A DNA stretch of 64,000 nucleotides from Epichloe hybrida (Eukaryota; Ascomycota; Sordariomycetes; Hypocreales; Clavicipitaceae): positions 682,001-746,000 of the forward strand of contig JAFEKR010000015.1 in the NCBI GenBank assembly GCA_019022495.1, given 5' to 3'. This document shows positions 33,354 through 45,375 of the stretch, piece after piece (position 1 is the first letter of the stretch; every line of letters starts with the position of its first letter). The notes beneath the pieces were generated by a model. It made no database searches, was not told the DNA's origin, and saw only the letters and a list, made by a program, of their open reading frames with translations. Made by a program: the position numbers and the translations under genes.

Positions 33354-34480
33354 TCATCGACCAGGGCGCTTCGGCCTGTTGAACCCAGTCCTCGTCGTCA
33401 TCTTGGGATGAAGATCATCCATGACCGATTGCTCCGTTATTTCTTTGGGCTCTTCGACTTCAAATTTCTTCTCCAACGTCAACCCTGCCTCCCTGTCGGC
33501 GATGTCGAGCACAGCTCGCTTCATCAAAGGGTACAGCATGCGCTTCTTGATGCATCTATTACCCGGTGTAACGGGGCAAGTGTAGAAGAAGAGTACGGGC
33601 GATTGCTCTGTGCCGTTGTGTGTGTGCTTGTATCGGTAGAATGTGAATCGGGGCTCGGTGCTGGAAATCGCGTGGGACAGCTCAGTGATGGATGATGGTC
33701 GCGGCGATTCGTCAACCAACTCGACCGACTCCTTTTCGGCATTGATCTTCTACGCCTTGTTGTCAACAGACGTCTCAAGGTACTTGATCTTCTTCTGACT
33801 TGAACACTGTTGCGCTTACCAGCATTGTAACCGATCGTCCGCCATCTCGTTTCAGCTCTTTGAGGGCAGCGATGGCGTCTTCAGCCATTGGCATGGCAAA
33901 GCTCTTGCTGAGATGAATCTCTCGCGTGCCCGTTCCAGAGCCGGCCTCCTGTTCAGCACGCTTGACTTCGCCAAGCGTCTGCTCCTCTTCTGTCAACGGA
34001 GCAGCCAGCTTGCTGTGGGCGTCGTGCTTCTTGAAGCCGCTTTCAGTCAGCTCGTCGGCTGAGTTGGCTAATATTGTTTCTCGGAAGTGCTCGGAACCCA
34101 GTTCTCGGACTAGAGTCAACCGCGTAGATGCAAACAACATCTTCTGCCTCACAGGTGCAGAGTCCGGAACATATGTGATCGCAGCCAGGCGCGGCTCATC
34201 CTCGTGGCGTTTCAGGAGGAGGTAGAGGGCGACATTGGGTTGCAGGTGGTTTTTGAAACTTGCAAGGTTACCATAGAACGAGGACGAATTCGAAGGAAGG
34301 GTAGTAATTGGGACGAGGGATTCTTTTTCGATGCCAACAATGAGCCCAAACGTTGATGATGATGAGAGCAGCGAGTTGAACTCGCCCTGGAGCTCTTGCG
34401 ACGCTGCAGATCATATACAGTCAACAATCGATATCAAATATCCAAAAACAGGAGACCTTACCAGAAATGCCAGACTGCAT
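33354..34480 (-). CDS. TWF1: Twinfilin (actin monomer-binding, two ADF-H domains)
   Basis: Binds ADP-G-actin and caps or severs filaments at cortical actin patches. Exons 34480-34462, 34403-33820 and 33749-33354 join to 332 residues, the standard twinfilin length. Exon 1 codes only six residues plus one base (M-Q-S-G-I-S). The first ADF-H domain covers about 1-145 (A-S-Q-E-L...V-R-Q-K-M-L-F-A-S-T-R) and the second about 175-315 (F-T-F-Y-R-Y-K-H...R-M-L-Y-P-L-M-K). The C-terminus ends in a basic R-P-K-R-P-G-R tail. Intron 2 runs 33819-33750 and removes in-frame stops; the join M-L/K-I-N-A-E-K-E matches the family. Convergent with SFC1. Confidence 0.92.
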
Positions 34481-34936
34481 CTTGAAGGGCAATTGCAAAA
34501 CCCTCACGTCCTCATACCAATGGACAACAAGATCGCAATGCCTCGACGGAATGCCAAGGTTAAGAAAGTAAACAGCCCATTGCGCACGTACCCTAGAGGA
34601 GGGGTGGGGTTGCCGTTGCCCCGCCTGGCGATGCTGGGTAGCATGTACCTGGTAACCTGTCATCATCACATGACTGACATGCATCATCACAATGTTTCTG
34701 GAGTATCGCGACTTCTTGGTTAATAAGGATACTTCTTTTAAATTACAACTTTTGACAAGCATTAGGTTACAGGGTCTATGAACATTCTTTCAACCACTTT
34801 GAGGTACTACGTAGCTTACCATCTTCACACCAGCTATCAATTGACTTCCAAAACTGTCCCAAAAAAACTCAAGATACCCCTATGGCTTAACTTGCCCCAT
34901 TAAAACGGTACGGCGTGATCTGCACCTTGGCAGTCT
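34481..34936. other. Intergenic between twinfilin and the WSC protein
   Basis: Holds the twinfilin promoter and the 3' flank of the WSC-protein gene, both on the minus strand. No other signal seen. Confidence 0.6.
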
Positions 34937-36294
34937 TTACACGATGATTGCTGCAATCAAAGCTAGCCCTGCAATAGTCGCCAGCGGCGGAATCATGCCG
35001 GGTGTAGAATCTGACCCAGTCACCTGAACAGGCACAGGGGGTTGTCCAGTTGGCCTAACAGTATCAGAAGGAAGGGGCCACAGTGTGCTTGCAGATATAT
35101 AAGTCGGAACATCTGGAGTTTGGTCCGAGTTGCTGTTGGCCGTGTCAGTTGCCTGCTGCCCCGACATCTGTGCGTCTGAGTAAGTCTGGGGAGCTGGGGC
35201 AGGCTTTGCTTCTGATGTGTACATCGAGGGAGCCGTTGTGGTAGGATTCTCAGGAGCGGAAGGAACTGATGCCTTTTTGGTGCTCGTGGTATAACCACTT
35301 TGGTCTTCGTTGCATGTTTCCGTGGCTGGTGGGACCGTCACTCCAGGCGGCATCTCCAGATTGGAAGGGCCCTCCGATGGGCGTGGCGTAGCAAGCGCCC
35401 CTGGAGATGTTGGAACTGTGGTCAATGGCGCTGAATTCTGAGCTCTGGAAGAGGTGAGGACGATCGTGAAAGTACTTGGAGATCCAGGAGCTGAACCAAG
35501 CGGGGACATTGAGCTACCAGGCTGCTCGGTCTCTGTTGCCGGGGATTGTTCCAGGGAAGTGCATGGCTTTGTGGCTGTCGAAACTGCGGATGGAGCTTCA
35601 GGAGCTGGACCAAGCGGTGAAATTAAGCTACCAGGCTGCTCGGTCTCTGTTGCCGGGGATTGTTCCGGGGAAGTGCATGGCTTTGTGGCTGTCGAAACTG
35701 CGGATGGAGCTTCAGGAGCTGGACCAAGCGGTGAGATTAAGCTACCAGGCTGCTCGGTCTCTGTGGCTGAGGATTGTTCCAGAGAAGTGCATGGCTCTGT
35801 GGCTGTCGACACTGCGGATGGTGTCAAGGTAGAAGTTGCTGGCAATGTCAAAACCTGAGGTTGCTGACTCGCGGCATCGGTTTTCGTGTACACATTGGCA
35901 ATGCCAGGCCCTTCAACTGTGCAAACGCTCCCACACATGCCATAAGATGGATCTCCGTTACAGGGAGCGTTGCAAACACTTTCATCGAGTGGCTTGATGG
36001 CGTTGGCATCGTCTCCGCAGCGGCATTCACTGATTCAAGTTAAAAAAGGTGCATATGAAAACAAAGCCCATGGGGAAAGACTCACGTCGGAAAAAGAGCA
36101 GCGAATCGATGACCCTGACAAGCTTGCTGACATAACTCCGGAGCCAGATGGCGACCGTTCAGATCAACAGGCGAAGAAAAGCAAGACAAGTCGATGGATG
36201 AGCAACCTTGATACGCAAATGAGCTGGCAGCATGGTTGAACTGACCCAGCACCGTGGCGAGGCCGCAGGTCACAAGCAGCACTAGAACACGCAT
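34937..36294 (-). CDS. WSC-domain cell-surface protein with Ser/Thr/Pro repeats
   Basis: Two exons, 36294-36086 and 36029-34937, join in phase to 433 residues. A signal peptide (M-R-V-L-V-L-L-V-T-C-G-L-A-T-V-L-G) is followed by a Cys-rich WSC domain at about 20-115 (Y-Q-G-C...C-Q-Q-A-C...E-C-R-C-G-D-D). The rest is Ser/Thr/Pro-rich and probably O-glycosylated, with three tandem 38-residue repeats (listed separately). It ends in a hydrophobic tail (A-T-I-A-G-L-A-L-I-A-A-I-I-V) that reads as a GPI signal or tail anchor; the lack of a basic cytosolic segment favours GPI. WSC domains bind wall carbohydrate; a wall-sensor or adhesin-like role is inferred. An upstream in-frame ATG at 36414 was rejected because the signal peptide begins at 36294. 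Confidence 0.85.
35492..35833. repeat. Three tandem 114-bp coding repeats in the WSC protein
   Basis: Three in-frame copies of a 38-residue unit that starts S-A-V-S-T-A-T-x-P-C-T-S and contains E-T-E-Q-P-G-S. On DNA level, copies differ at only a few positions; the outermost C-terminal copy is the most divergent. Coordinates are approximate at the edges. Confidence 0.85.
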
Positions 36295-37162
36295 TGTAGG
36301 TTCGTCGTAGAGGAAGATCAATTTGAGAGACGAGGGCGTGAAAGAGTGAGTTGAGTGCTTGTCCGATGTACTGGAGGAAAGATGGCTATAAATAAGGACC
36401 TGAATGAAGGACAAGAGTTGGAGAGGTTGAAAGGATACAAAATGGGGAAGGATTGAGATTCATGCCCAAAATCTTCCTCAGGCGAACGACTTATTACAGT
36501 GTTGGACCAGGTTCCTGCTTTTTAGGGAGGACGAATTTTAAAACTCCGCTTCCTTAGAACTTTGAGGAAAGAGCAAGATGCTGTACTCCCAACACCCCCT
36601 CTGCTGACAGCTGCCAGGACTGAATGACCAGCCGGCACTTGCCAATTCAGCTGGAGTTGTGGCACCGCAATAGAGAGAAGAAGAAACATAGGGCCAGAGA
36701 CTTCAATCTACGAGCAGTGCACCGGGCCACGAAAAAAACTAGTAAGAAACAAAGCAGTACCGCTTGACGGTTCACGACCTAAGTTTCTAGTGCACGGATT
36801 ACCGACTTCCACAATGCGAGACTGGATTTGGTTGATGTTGGAATAATACAGTTCATCAAACAAAAAACTGAACCAGGCGTGGTCTGTGGTTGATCAATTA
36901 AGCAGCATACGTTGTTGATACTTGCTTCTTCGTTCGACGATTTACTTGTCTGCAGACCAAATCAGGCAAGAGTGCATGGCCTGTCAAAGCACGTGACGTG
37001 TCGCGTGATGCTCTGGGCCCGTATTCATTGATAAAGTCGACCCACAGTCATCAGGGCACGCAAGCCCCAATCTAGCGACCCGCTGGGAATTGCGTAAAAC
37101 TTTCCAAAGCCTCTCCCGCGATTTTCTGCACACATCATCATTGTTGTGCACCACCAGTCAAG
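36295..37162. other. Divergent promoter region, WSC protein / RPS7
   Basis: 868 bp between two divergent start codons. A CACGTGACGTG motif at about 36990-37000 resembles an E-box/CRE-type site; its use by RPS7 is a guess. Confidence 0.5.
36387..36394 (-). promoter_or_regulatory. TATA-like box of the WSC gene
   Basis: Minus-strand TATTTATA, 93 bp upstream of the start codon. Position fits a core promoter; sequence is a non-ideal TATA. Confidence 0.35.
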
Positions 37163-38152
37163 ATGAGCGCCCAGGCCTTGAACAAGATCGCCGCCAACAG
37201 CCCTTCGCGGCAGAACCCCTCAGAGCTTGAGCAGCAAATCGCTCAGGCTCTCCACGATCTCGAGACCAACACTGCCGACCTCAAGGTTGCCCTGCGACCT
37301 CTGCAGTTCGTCTCTGCCCGCGAGGTGAGAACATGAAATGAAGAAACCTAGATTCCCGGCCCAAGGCGCCTTTCGAGATCCTGTTCCCAAAAGGAAACTA
37401 TACAATGGCTACGACAAGCGTCCCCTAATAAAAGAGGGCGTTGCGAAACACTTGGCTTCGATGACGAGAAGGAACTTTGAAGCACGAGACAGTTGAAGAA
37501 AAAAAACCGCTTCATGCTCGTTTGGGGACGCAAGCCGAGCCTGCGTACAATTGACTTATGGAACAGGACGGGAAGCGGTCCAAGGCTATGTCCTGGAGCT
37601 CGCATGCTGACTTTGGGTCTTGATTAGATCGAAGTTGGCCACGGCAAGAAGGCTATAGTCATCTTTGTCCCCGTCCCTTCCCTGCAGGGCTTCCACCGTG
37701 CTCAACAGCGGTAAGTTTACTACTTGACCCAACCGGCAAATCTGATTCAAATGGACTGGACGGACGTGCGTACTGACGGCCCTCACAGCCTGACCCGTGA
37801 GCTCGAGAAGAAGTTCTCTGACCGCCATGTGTTGATCCTCGCCTCGCGCCGCATCTTGCCCCGCCCCAAGCGATCTGCCCGCTCTCGCAACGCCCAGAAG
37901 CAGAAGCGCCCTCGCTCCCGCACACTGACTGCTGTTCACGACGCCATCTTGGCCGATCTCTGCTTCCCCGTCGAGATTGTTGGCAAGCGTATTCGCACCA
38001 AGGAAGACGGCAGCAAGATCCTCAAGGTTATCCTCGATGAGAAGGAGCGTGTCGGTGTTGACTACAGACTCGACACCTACGCCGAGGTCTACCGCCGCCT
38101 GACTGGCCGCAACGTCAACTTCGAGTTCCCCTTGAGCGGCAACACCGAGTAA
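37163..38152 (+). CDS. RPS7: 40S ribosomal protein S7 (eS7)
   Basis: Small-subunit ribosomal protein. Exons 37163-37324, 37628-37710 and 37789-38152 join to 202 residues, typical of fungal eS7. Clear family stretches are [17 protein letters not shown] and [21 protein letters not shown]. Intron 1 is long for this window (303 nt), a known habit of ribosomal-protein genes. Codon use is strongly biased to C-ending codons as expected for high expression. Convergent with dynactin p62. Confidence 0.96.
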
Positions 38153-38418
38153 AAGAGTGGAACTTTGAGCATGGCATGGCACGGGATGGCAATTTTTGGG
38201 GGCATGGAGTGCTTGGTATTTCATCCGTCACACATCCGATGATGATAGGTCAAAAAATGGGCTTCGGCGTCTTTATGAGTAAGGTAGCTCGATAATGATA
38301 CGGGCTGCCACATGGTTATTTGAATCCTTCACTCGGCCACATCTGTTGTCGTGCCCGTCAAAATTCACTTTTCCAGGGTATCTATCTCCTTACATGTCCC
38401 AATTCCTCGTGCATGAAT

Positions 38419-40193
38419 CTAGTCGTGGCTGATGCGTCCCACCCCGAGAACACACCAATATGCCAGCTCTCTCTTCTCGCGAGGAGCCTCCTTGTCCCTT
38501 CCAGGCGCTGTGCCTATGTCATTCTGGGCCTCGGCCTCCCATTCCATTCTCACAAACATGGGTATCTCTAGAATGTCTTCGTCCTCCATGAGCGGGCTGT
38601 CGTCGCCATCAGCCCCGCCTTTGCCCAGAATGTTCCGATTCTCTGGTCGCAGAGACGCTGGTATTACTTCAAGCACGATGCTGACCCAATTGCGACCTCT
38701 TTCCCAGATCTTGGCGGCATCTCCTTGGCCGGCGCCGTCTCCCCTTTGTCTCCCATCTCTACCGGCGTCCTTCAGAGCATCATCCCACATGTCGATATTT
38801 GCGTCCACCTCGAATTCAGGACACAGAACGGTGACTTTACTGGCGAACCGCCCGGGGGTAGTGTTTGGCGTGGCGAGAGTAACCTTGATGCTGTCAAAGA
38901 GCGAGTTTTTGAACGTCAAGATGTATTGACAGGGCTTCAACGGTGTAAGAGGAGCTTCCTCATTCGAAGCCGGTCTTGAGGTGGCGGGCACTGGTGCAGC
39001 AGTTGGCTTCATCGGCCGAATAGTGATGGTGGGTATGTAGGCTTTGGCTACTAGGCGGATTTTGAATCTCGTTGAAGTGACCTTGTTCTCTGGCTTCGAA
39101 ATGATGTGTCGACAAGTGGGACACCGCTTTGAACGCTTCGTACGGAGGAGATATGGAATAGGTCTCAGCTCGTCTTGGAATCGCGATGATGAACAGGTCT
39201 GATTCAGACGTTGGTCTGTAGACGTTGTGGCAGCCCAACCTTGACTCATCATCTTCTTCACACTGGCAGATTCGTCAAGCAGGGCCAGTTTCAGCCCTTG
39301 CTCTGTATTAGATGCCTCGCGCATCACGTCTGCTGCACCTTGCTGTAGCCTTCCCGCATGGCCCCGACCTGTATATAGGGACATGATCCTGGACAAAGCC
39401 GCCGGCGATGAGAAGCCAACGCCGTCATGCAACGGCACGCCGCCCAACGAAGCATGTGCGTCTGTGAGCTGCTCCTGGTAGAAAAGTCTCAGACTGGCAA
39501 ATTGCAAGTCTCGGTCGACCTGCTCGTCCGGGATTGGTGGCTCTTCCGGATTCTCCTTGCGTCTCTCCTTGATGTCCCTGAGTGTGATTTTCCGTGTGCC
39601 GCCATTGTCCAACTTGGTGAGCTGCGAGTGTATGCCGCTCGGGCGATCGAATTCTATGCCAATCTCGGTAGACGACCAGTTGCAGTACTGGCAGAAGAGT
39701 GCATACGGACCGCCCGCGGGATTCTGTTGACCCTCGGGTGCAAGTGTGTTCGCATCAGAGGCGGGCTGCAGAGACGCGACTTGCAGCGGGCCAATGCAGA
39801 CCGGGCATTGATAGCAGCTCCGCGTACACCTTGTTTTTGCGTCAGCCGGTATTCGTTCAATGAGGCACGGCTCGGGCTCGATCCTGGGCAGACGTACCTG
39901 TTGCCCTCACTGCGCAAGTTGCTGCTTGGGACCTCGAACAGGCAATTTGGACAGTAGTAGGTAACAATCTCCTCTGTGACGCATCTCGGACAGCGTATCT
40001 GCTGGCAATCCTCGCAGTACAAAAGATGTTCGAGGGGATATAGGCTGTAGTTGGAACGCGGAGCACGAGGGTCGAAGGTTCGCTCACCATTCTCCTCTAG
40101 CTCTTCACTCCCGGAGGAGGTATTGCCATTTTCAGCAGCAGATAGATCTGAGCAGGGACATTGGATGAACGTGTATGGAATTGGAAGCGCCAT
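38419..40193 (-). CDS. Dynactin subunit 4 (p62)
   Basis: Pointed-end subunit of dynactin, the dynein activator for nuclear and organelle movement. Exons 40193-39898 and 39829-38419 join to 568 residues. Paired-Cys zinc motifs occur at the N-terminus (Y-C-E-D-C, R-C-P-R-C, Y-Y-C-P-N-C), then C-T-R-S-C-Y-Q-C-P-V-C directly after the splice, then F-C-Q-Y-C-N-W, and C-P-T-C-R-H near residue 300. This arrangement and the E-I-G-I-E-F-D stretch are characteristic of p62. The intron (69 nt) has donor GTACGT. The start at 40193 (M-A-L-P-I-P-Y-T-F-I-Q-C-P-C) was chosen over 40232 because orthologues begin with a similar motif. Confidence 0.92.
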
Positions 40194-41948
40194 TTCGTGT
40201 GCCTGACCTGACCCTGACCCTGACCAAGGCAAAGCTCCGGACAGGACAGGTGAGGGTAAGCTTCGGCGAGCTGCCGGTCAGGTGACTGCACTTTGTGCTT
40301 TCCGAGCAATATTGGCGATCTCGATCCTAGCTGGCCTCGCGCTCTGAAGGCTCGCTCTCCGTACGGAGCCTCGGTAACCAGGAATCAAGGCAGGCAGGAA
40401 TGCTAGGAAGTGAAAAAAAATCGCTGAAGGGTGTGTGCAGATGATGTCACACCACGGGTCCACCACCTGGTCCAATCGCTTGACTGACTGACTTGCTTGC
40501 TTCGAAGGGTGGCCTTTTTTTTTTCTGGCTTGCGTTCTCCGGCATTCCGTGGTTAAACTTATGTCAAACGGCAACCCGACGATGTGGCTGTTGTGGCTTA
40601 AAAGTTGGCAAGGAAGCCGGGAATCCGCGATTTGGCGAGTGGCCCTGCGTCTCAGAATGGCCGGCTATTAATCCGCCCTTGGTGCAAGGTTGGGCGAGGC
40701 TGGGGGTGTCGCCCTCGAAATCCCTCAAAGAGGGGCTCTAATCCGTACATGTACAATGTACTGTACGGAGTATATTGGCAGAATTCGGAAGGGCTGTAAT
40801 AAGTTTCTACTCGTTGTTTTTGACGACGCCCAAATGGCCGGCTAATAAGAAACTCCATGCGCTCCGTACAGTAGGTGTAACGACGGCCACACACAATTCA
40901 TGCCATGCGTGCGGCAACGACGGGCACAATGCACAATCATGTCGAAGCAGACAGCGCGCTCCGTTATTGGTTGTGCTTCCGCTCGGAGTGAGCTCCTCCC
41001 TCCCTGGCTTTGTTGTAATCTCCATAATCCAGCCACCGGCCACCGGCCACCGCCCTGGATGATCGGATGAAATGTTGGAAGTTGGGAGGAGCTGATTGCT
41101 AGCGTCGAACAGCTCATCAGAGCTTATTTACCCAGCTTTCCAGCTCACCCCTGTCACAGACCAGGTACAAGGTGGCTGACGCCTCGACGGGAGAGTGAGC
41201 CGCTTCTTGTCTGCTTGTCTTCTTGTCAAAAACCTTCAAGGCCTTTCTGGGGCCTACTTCACTTGCTCCGTGCGGCAAAGACGTCATGTGTGAAGGAGCG
41301 CGAGAGCAGATCTTTTGCTGCTGCAACAGAGAATGCGTGACGGAACCGCATCCCTTCATTCTGAGCGTTGTGCTTTCAACAAGCGTCCCTGGGTTTCACC
41401 ATCTTAGCCGCCCGACGCACGCTAAGAAAAAAATAAGACAACGTGGACCAGCAACCTCAGACCTACTTTATCACTACATACTTGCTGTGCATGGATGGTT
41501 GGGGCTTATCTCGATTGCCCTGGTCTGCGAATTGGTCTCCGAATAACGAATTCCGACCCACTGACAAGTTCCCCCCGGAGAATGCGGCCTGCATGGATGG
41601 CAAATGTCATGAATATATGTAGAGGGACCTGCCTTCCCTGTTCTGCAGACTGCGGCCCAGCCGTCGTCGCCCTGTGGCCCTGTGGAGCTGGCTTTTTTTC
41701 GTCGTCGTGGACTCGTCGTTATCACCCCATCCTCCGTCCGTACGGATTACTCGCTGTCTATTTTGCAGCCGTTGCTGTCACCGCGCGTCCGACATCGAGG
41801 AAACCAGACGAGAGCCCCTTGACGCCCCGAAGCAACCCGTGGAGGAGCGTGGCGGGAACGTTCTGGTTTCTCGGAAAGACAGACCACCGAAATGGCAGCG
41901 TGGCGGGAAGTCTTGATGTTGCAACTCTTCCATTAGCTCTCTGGCTTG
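40194..41948. other. 1.75-kb divergent intergenic region
   Basis: Between dynactin p62 and the 866-aa gene. It holds CTGACC hexamer repeats next to the p62 start (about 40201-40226), three CCACCGG units near 41033-41052, and no supported gene. Several 80-150 codon frames look like chance. Confidence 0.55.
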
Positions 41949-42010
41949 ATGACGTATCTTGATGCTACCACCACCAACAACACCATCATCACCACCAACA
42001 CCGCCGCTTA

Positions 42011-42045
<35 letters not shown>

Positions 42046-44742
42046 GTAACAGCAGCAGCAGCAGCTTGGTGACTTCGTTTTCAAGCATGAGGCTTAAGCG
42101 GTGGGATGGAGCGAGGCGAATATGCACAAGCTGGGACAAGTCGAAAAAGGTAATTTCTGAATACCCCCAAAGCCTGTCAAGGCCCTGTCATGTTCTGCAT
42201 CGCTTCACTTGCTCGATTCTGGGCCTCCATAATCCATGGCCCCAATCTTGTGTGACTGACTGTGTCTCGTGCCATGATAGGATCCCGAACTTTACACAGA
42301 CAATGGCACCTGCTTGATTTATCTCCACAGCTACAACGACGTTTGCAAAGGACAGGACATCGAGTGCACTCCCTCATTCAGACTGCCCTTGTCACTTCTT
42401 CTCTCAACGAGGTGCGACCCCCTGATAGAAAGATTTCTGGTCATACGCTCTGCCGACATCACCCCTAGACCTTGGCGCAGTCCTGGCGATGTTCAGAAAT
42501 GGTATCGGTCCAATCCCAGACGAACGGTTGAGCTCTTTATTCCGCCGCCACAGAATGCTAGCGAGAGACAACGGCAACGCCACCACGTGTTGATGAGAAA
42601 CTTTTTCGCATGGGTCCTGGGGAAGTCGCTGGTTGGAGAAACTCTGGGAGAAGCATTGATCGGACTGCTTGAATGTATGCATGAGTATCGGCCTGGTGGT
42701 ACAGTCGACAATGTTGCGGATCTGATCCGCTATCTCGAACAAGAGGGCTACCTGTGCCTCGCGGGTCAGCCAGATCATGCATTGGCTATATTGCGCCTGG
42801 CAGAGACTTTTCGCTTGAAGGACCTTTATTTGCAGACCTTGGCTCACTGTGTGGGAATGGGTGACGTGTCGATATCTGGCAAAGCAGACTTCCAGGTAGG
42901 TTCTACTTCAAAAATATCCGAAACAATACAAAGGAAAACTGACACAGGCATGTACAGCATATGAGTTTAGCGACTCGAAGACTCATGCACGATTGCAAGG
43001 ATGAGTTGGACCTGCGGCTGAAGAAGACGACGGATATGCTCAAGAGTTTCCTAGATCAGGAGCTCTCAGAGTCGGAGTTGGGCATCCCAACTGGCATTCG
43101 TGTTCATTTAGAGCGCTTTCGAAGCTTCTTGCTCTCTTTTTACAGTACCAAGCTGGGCTACTATCCGCCGGCTCGCTTTGACGGATGCATTTACCGCACC
43201 ATGGCGCGAGATTTCACGGCACTGTATAATCTCCTAGTTGACGACGGCTATAATTCGTCAGAGGCGATGCCGTCTGTTGCTGTCGGCGGCATCTGCACGT
43301 TGCAGCTCGTTCAGTCTTTCGACACGCGGAACGGATTCGACTCGATGAAGCACCCGCTCCCCAGGCTGCCGCATCAAGATCAACGGATTGAGTCGAGGCG
43401 CTCGGCATGGCTCCTGCGAAAAGTCAAGCAGCGCACCAACGACCGCCAATTGAACCTCGTGTCTCTTGTGCAAGCGTCAAACTGGAACAAGGAATCGTTT
43501 GGAAACAGTCTTGTCAAGGCCTACCGAAGATTCGAAGAAGAGTGCGCAACGTCACCAAGAAAGCTCGACAGACGTGAAAGAATATCTCTGGTTGATGGAC
43601 GCAAGATCCGCTGGATACTCATTTACGCAGTGCATCAAACTCTGCAAAATGCCGCCCAACGCCCGCCGGGCGTGCCAGACGACCCGAAGGCGGCGTATGT
43701 CGTCTCTGTTGCCAGACACACGAAAGTTCCATGGCAAGATGATAGACTCCCGGGCGGGATACCCCGGAGTCAAACCGAGCCCGCCTTGAGTCGTCTGACT
43801 GAGCAGCTCGAAGCACAGAAGTCGGACTGTGCCGCGGCCGAGAATGAGAGGTTTGAGATCAAGCCCGACATTGACTACTTTGCCCTCACGCACAAAGAGG
43901 ATGCGTCCATTCCGTCAAGGTCGAGGCGAGCTTCCCTGCCGGCGGACAGCAGCGACGTCGTGTTGCCGCGATCCAACTCGATCAAGCAAGCACTGAATCG
44001 AAGCTCCAACATTCGAAGATCAATGCGGCGACTGCAGAAGACATCACCGCCTCCCGCGCCGTTGGCACCCACCGCAATTCATTTCCATCACAAGATTGTG
44101 GTCCACGGCTACGGCAACGGCACCAATCAAGTATACATGGAGCCGGACGTGGTGATGCAGCCCGCGCGGCCTACTGTGCTCGCAAGCCGGAGCGCCTCGA
44201 CGGCCTCGGAGACAGGGTCAAGCAACATGAGCACGGTACCAAGCTCGGCCAGCATGGCGGACACTCTTGAATCATCACTCAGCTCCCCCATCCTGTCGGA
44301 ATCGCCCCTCGAAATGCCGACCTACACCCGTCGACGGAGCCACCAGGACTCTGGCAGCGCCGTCTTCCACACCACGGCCAGCTCACCCCCGTCGACCAAG
44401 CGGCGGCCCATTAGCACCGCGCTGGACGGCGGCTACAACTACGCCGCCAGAGCCTTTGGCCAGCTCATGGACCAGGATCGTCGTGGCATGTTCGGGCCCA
44501 ATCGACAGAGCGGCGCATCCGACCTCGAGCGATCTGGCTCGTTCGCCCGGAGCCGGCCCATTCCTTTGCCGATCCAGGAAGACGGCATCAATGAGGAGCC
44601 GCTTGTCGTGCGTAGGGACTCGGGTGATTGGTCAGCCATGCAAGCATTTCTCGATGGCAAAGGGCCCGACAAGGCGGGCGACGGCATCAGTGATGCCTGG
44701 GCGCAATATGCCGACCTGGGCGGTCTGACTGAAATGAGATGA
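41949..44742 (+). CDS. 866-residue fungal protein with poly-Ser tract (unknown function)
   Basis: Exons 41949-42149, 42281-42895 and 42958-44742 join in phase 0 throughout to 866 residues. Introns have GTAATT/GTAGGT donors and AG acceptors. N-terminus: Thr/Asn-rich then poly-Ser (about 23-39), then a globular part from about 47 (M-R-L-K-R-W-D-G-A-R-R-I-C-T-S-W-D) to about 560. The last 300 residues are Ser/Pro/Arg-rich and likely disordered, with several R-R-x-S sites that could be kinase targets. I recognise this as a conserved filamentous-fungal protein but cannot give a function. No membrane segment or signal peptide. The poly-Ser part could be leader if translation starts at Met-47 (42087). 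Confidence 0.8.
42013..42066. repeat. AGC trinucleotide repeat encoding poly-Ser
   Basis: About ten AGC units, a GGTAAC interruption, and five more AGC units, all in the Ser frame of the 866-residue protein. It is likely length-polymorphic. Confidence 0.9.
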
Positions 44743-45375
44743 TGAATTTGATTCATCACCACGGAGCAGGACCAAATCTTGCTTGTCAAAAATCTTCATG
44801 TATTTATTATCTGCTCGTCGATGTACGCAGAATCCCCCCCCCCCCCCTTTCTTTTTCATTGCAGTTTCCAGAACCTCCACCTCGACGATTTTCCCCTTTT
44901 CACGCCCCCGCGTCATGGAATTTAGTCTCAGATGATACCCTCCTCCGCGTGCTGCGCATGCTTGATTCACGACTCGCGCGATGCATCTTCTCATATGTAT
45001 ATTTCAGAAAATTGCAAGGGGGAATAGATGTATGCTTACTTGGTAGTTGGCGTATGCTCACCTAGTAGTTGGTGCATGCTTACCTAGGTAGTTGAATGCA
45101 ATGCAATGGTGCCATCTCATCAGTTCGAGATGTGTTTTGTTTACATGGCACTTTGTGCGGCTCCATTTGCATAACTTGACCAACGGCAGCGAAACGTTGT
45201 ACTCAATCGAATGTCCAATTTATTATTTTTTTAAACCACATGGGGGATTCTGTGATCAACATGATACTTCATCATCATCGCCAACACCTTACTTGGGCGC
45301 CTTGATCGACAGACCGTTGCTTGCATATAGCTACAGGTCCCACCGAGTCCTACCATCGCCCATGGTTACAAATGC
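44743..45375. other. Convergent 3' flanks
   Basis: No gene. Contains a C tract (44836-44847) and the 22-bp triplicate listed separately. Confidence 0.6.
45031..45096. repeat. Three tandem 22-bp units
   Basis: Units at 45031, 45053 and 45075 share TATGCT(T/C)ACCTAGTAGTTG with one to four changes each. It lies in the 3' flank between convergent genes. Confidence 0.85.
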
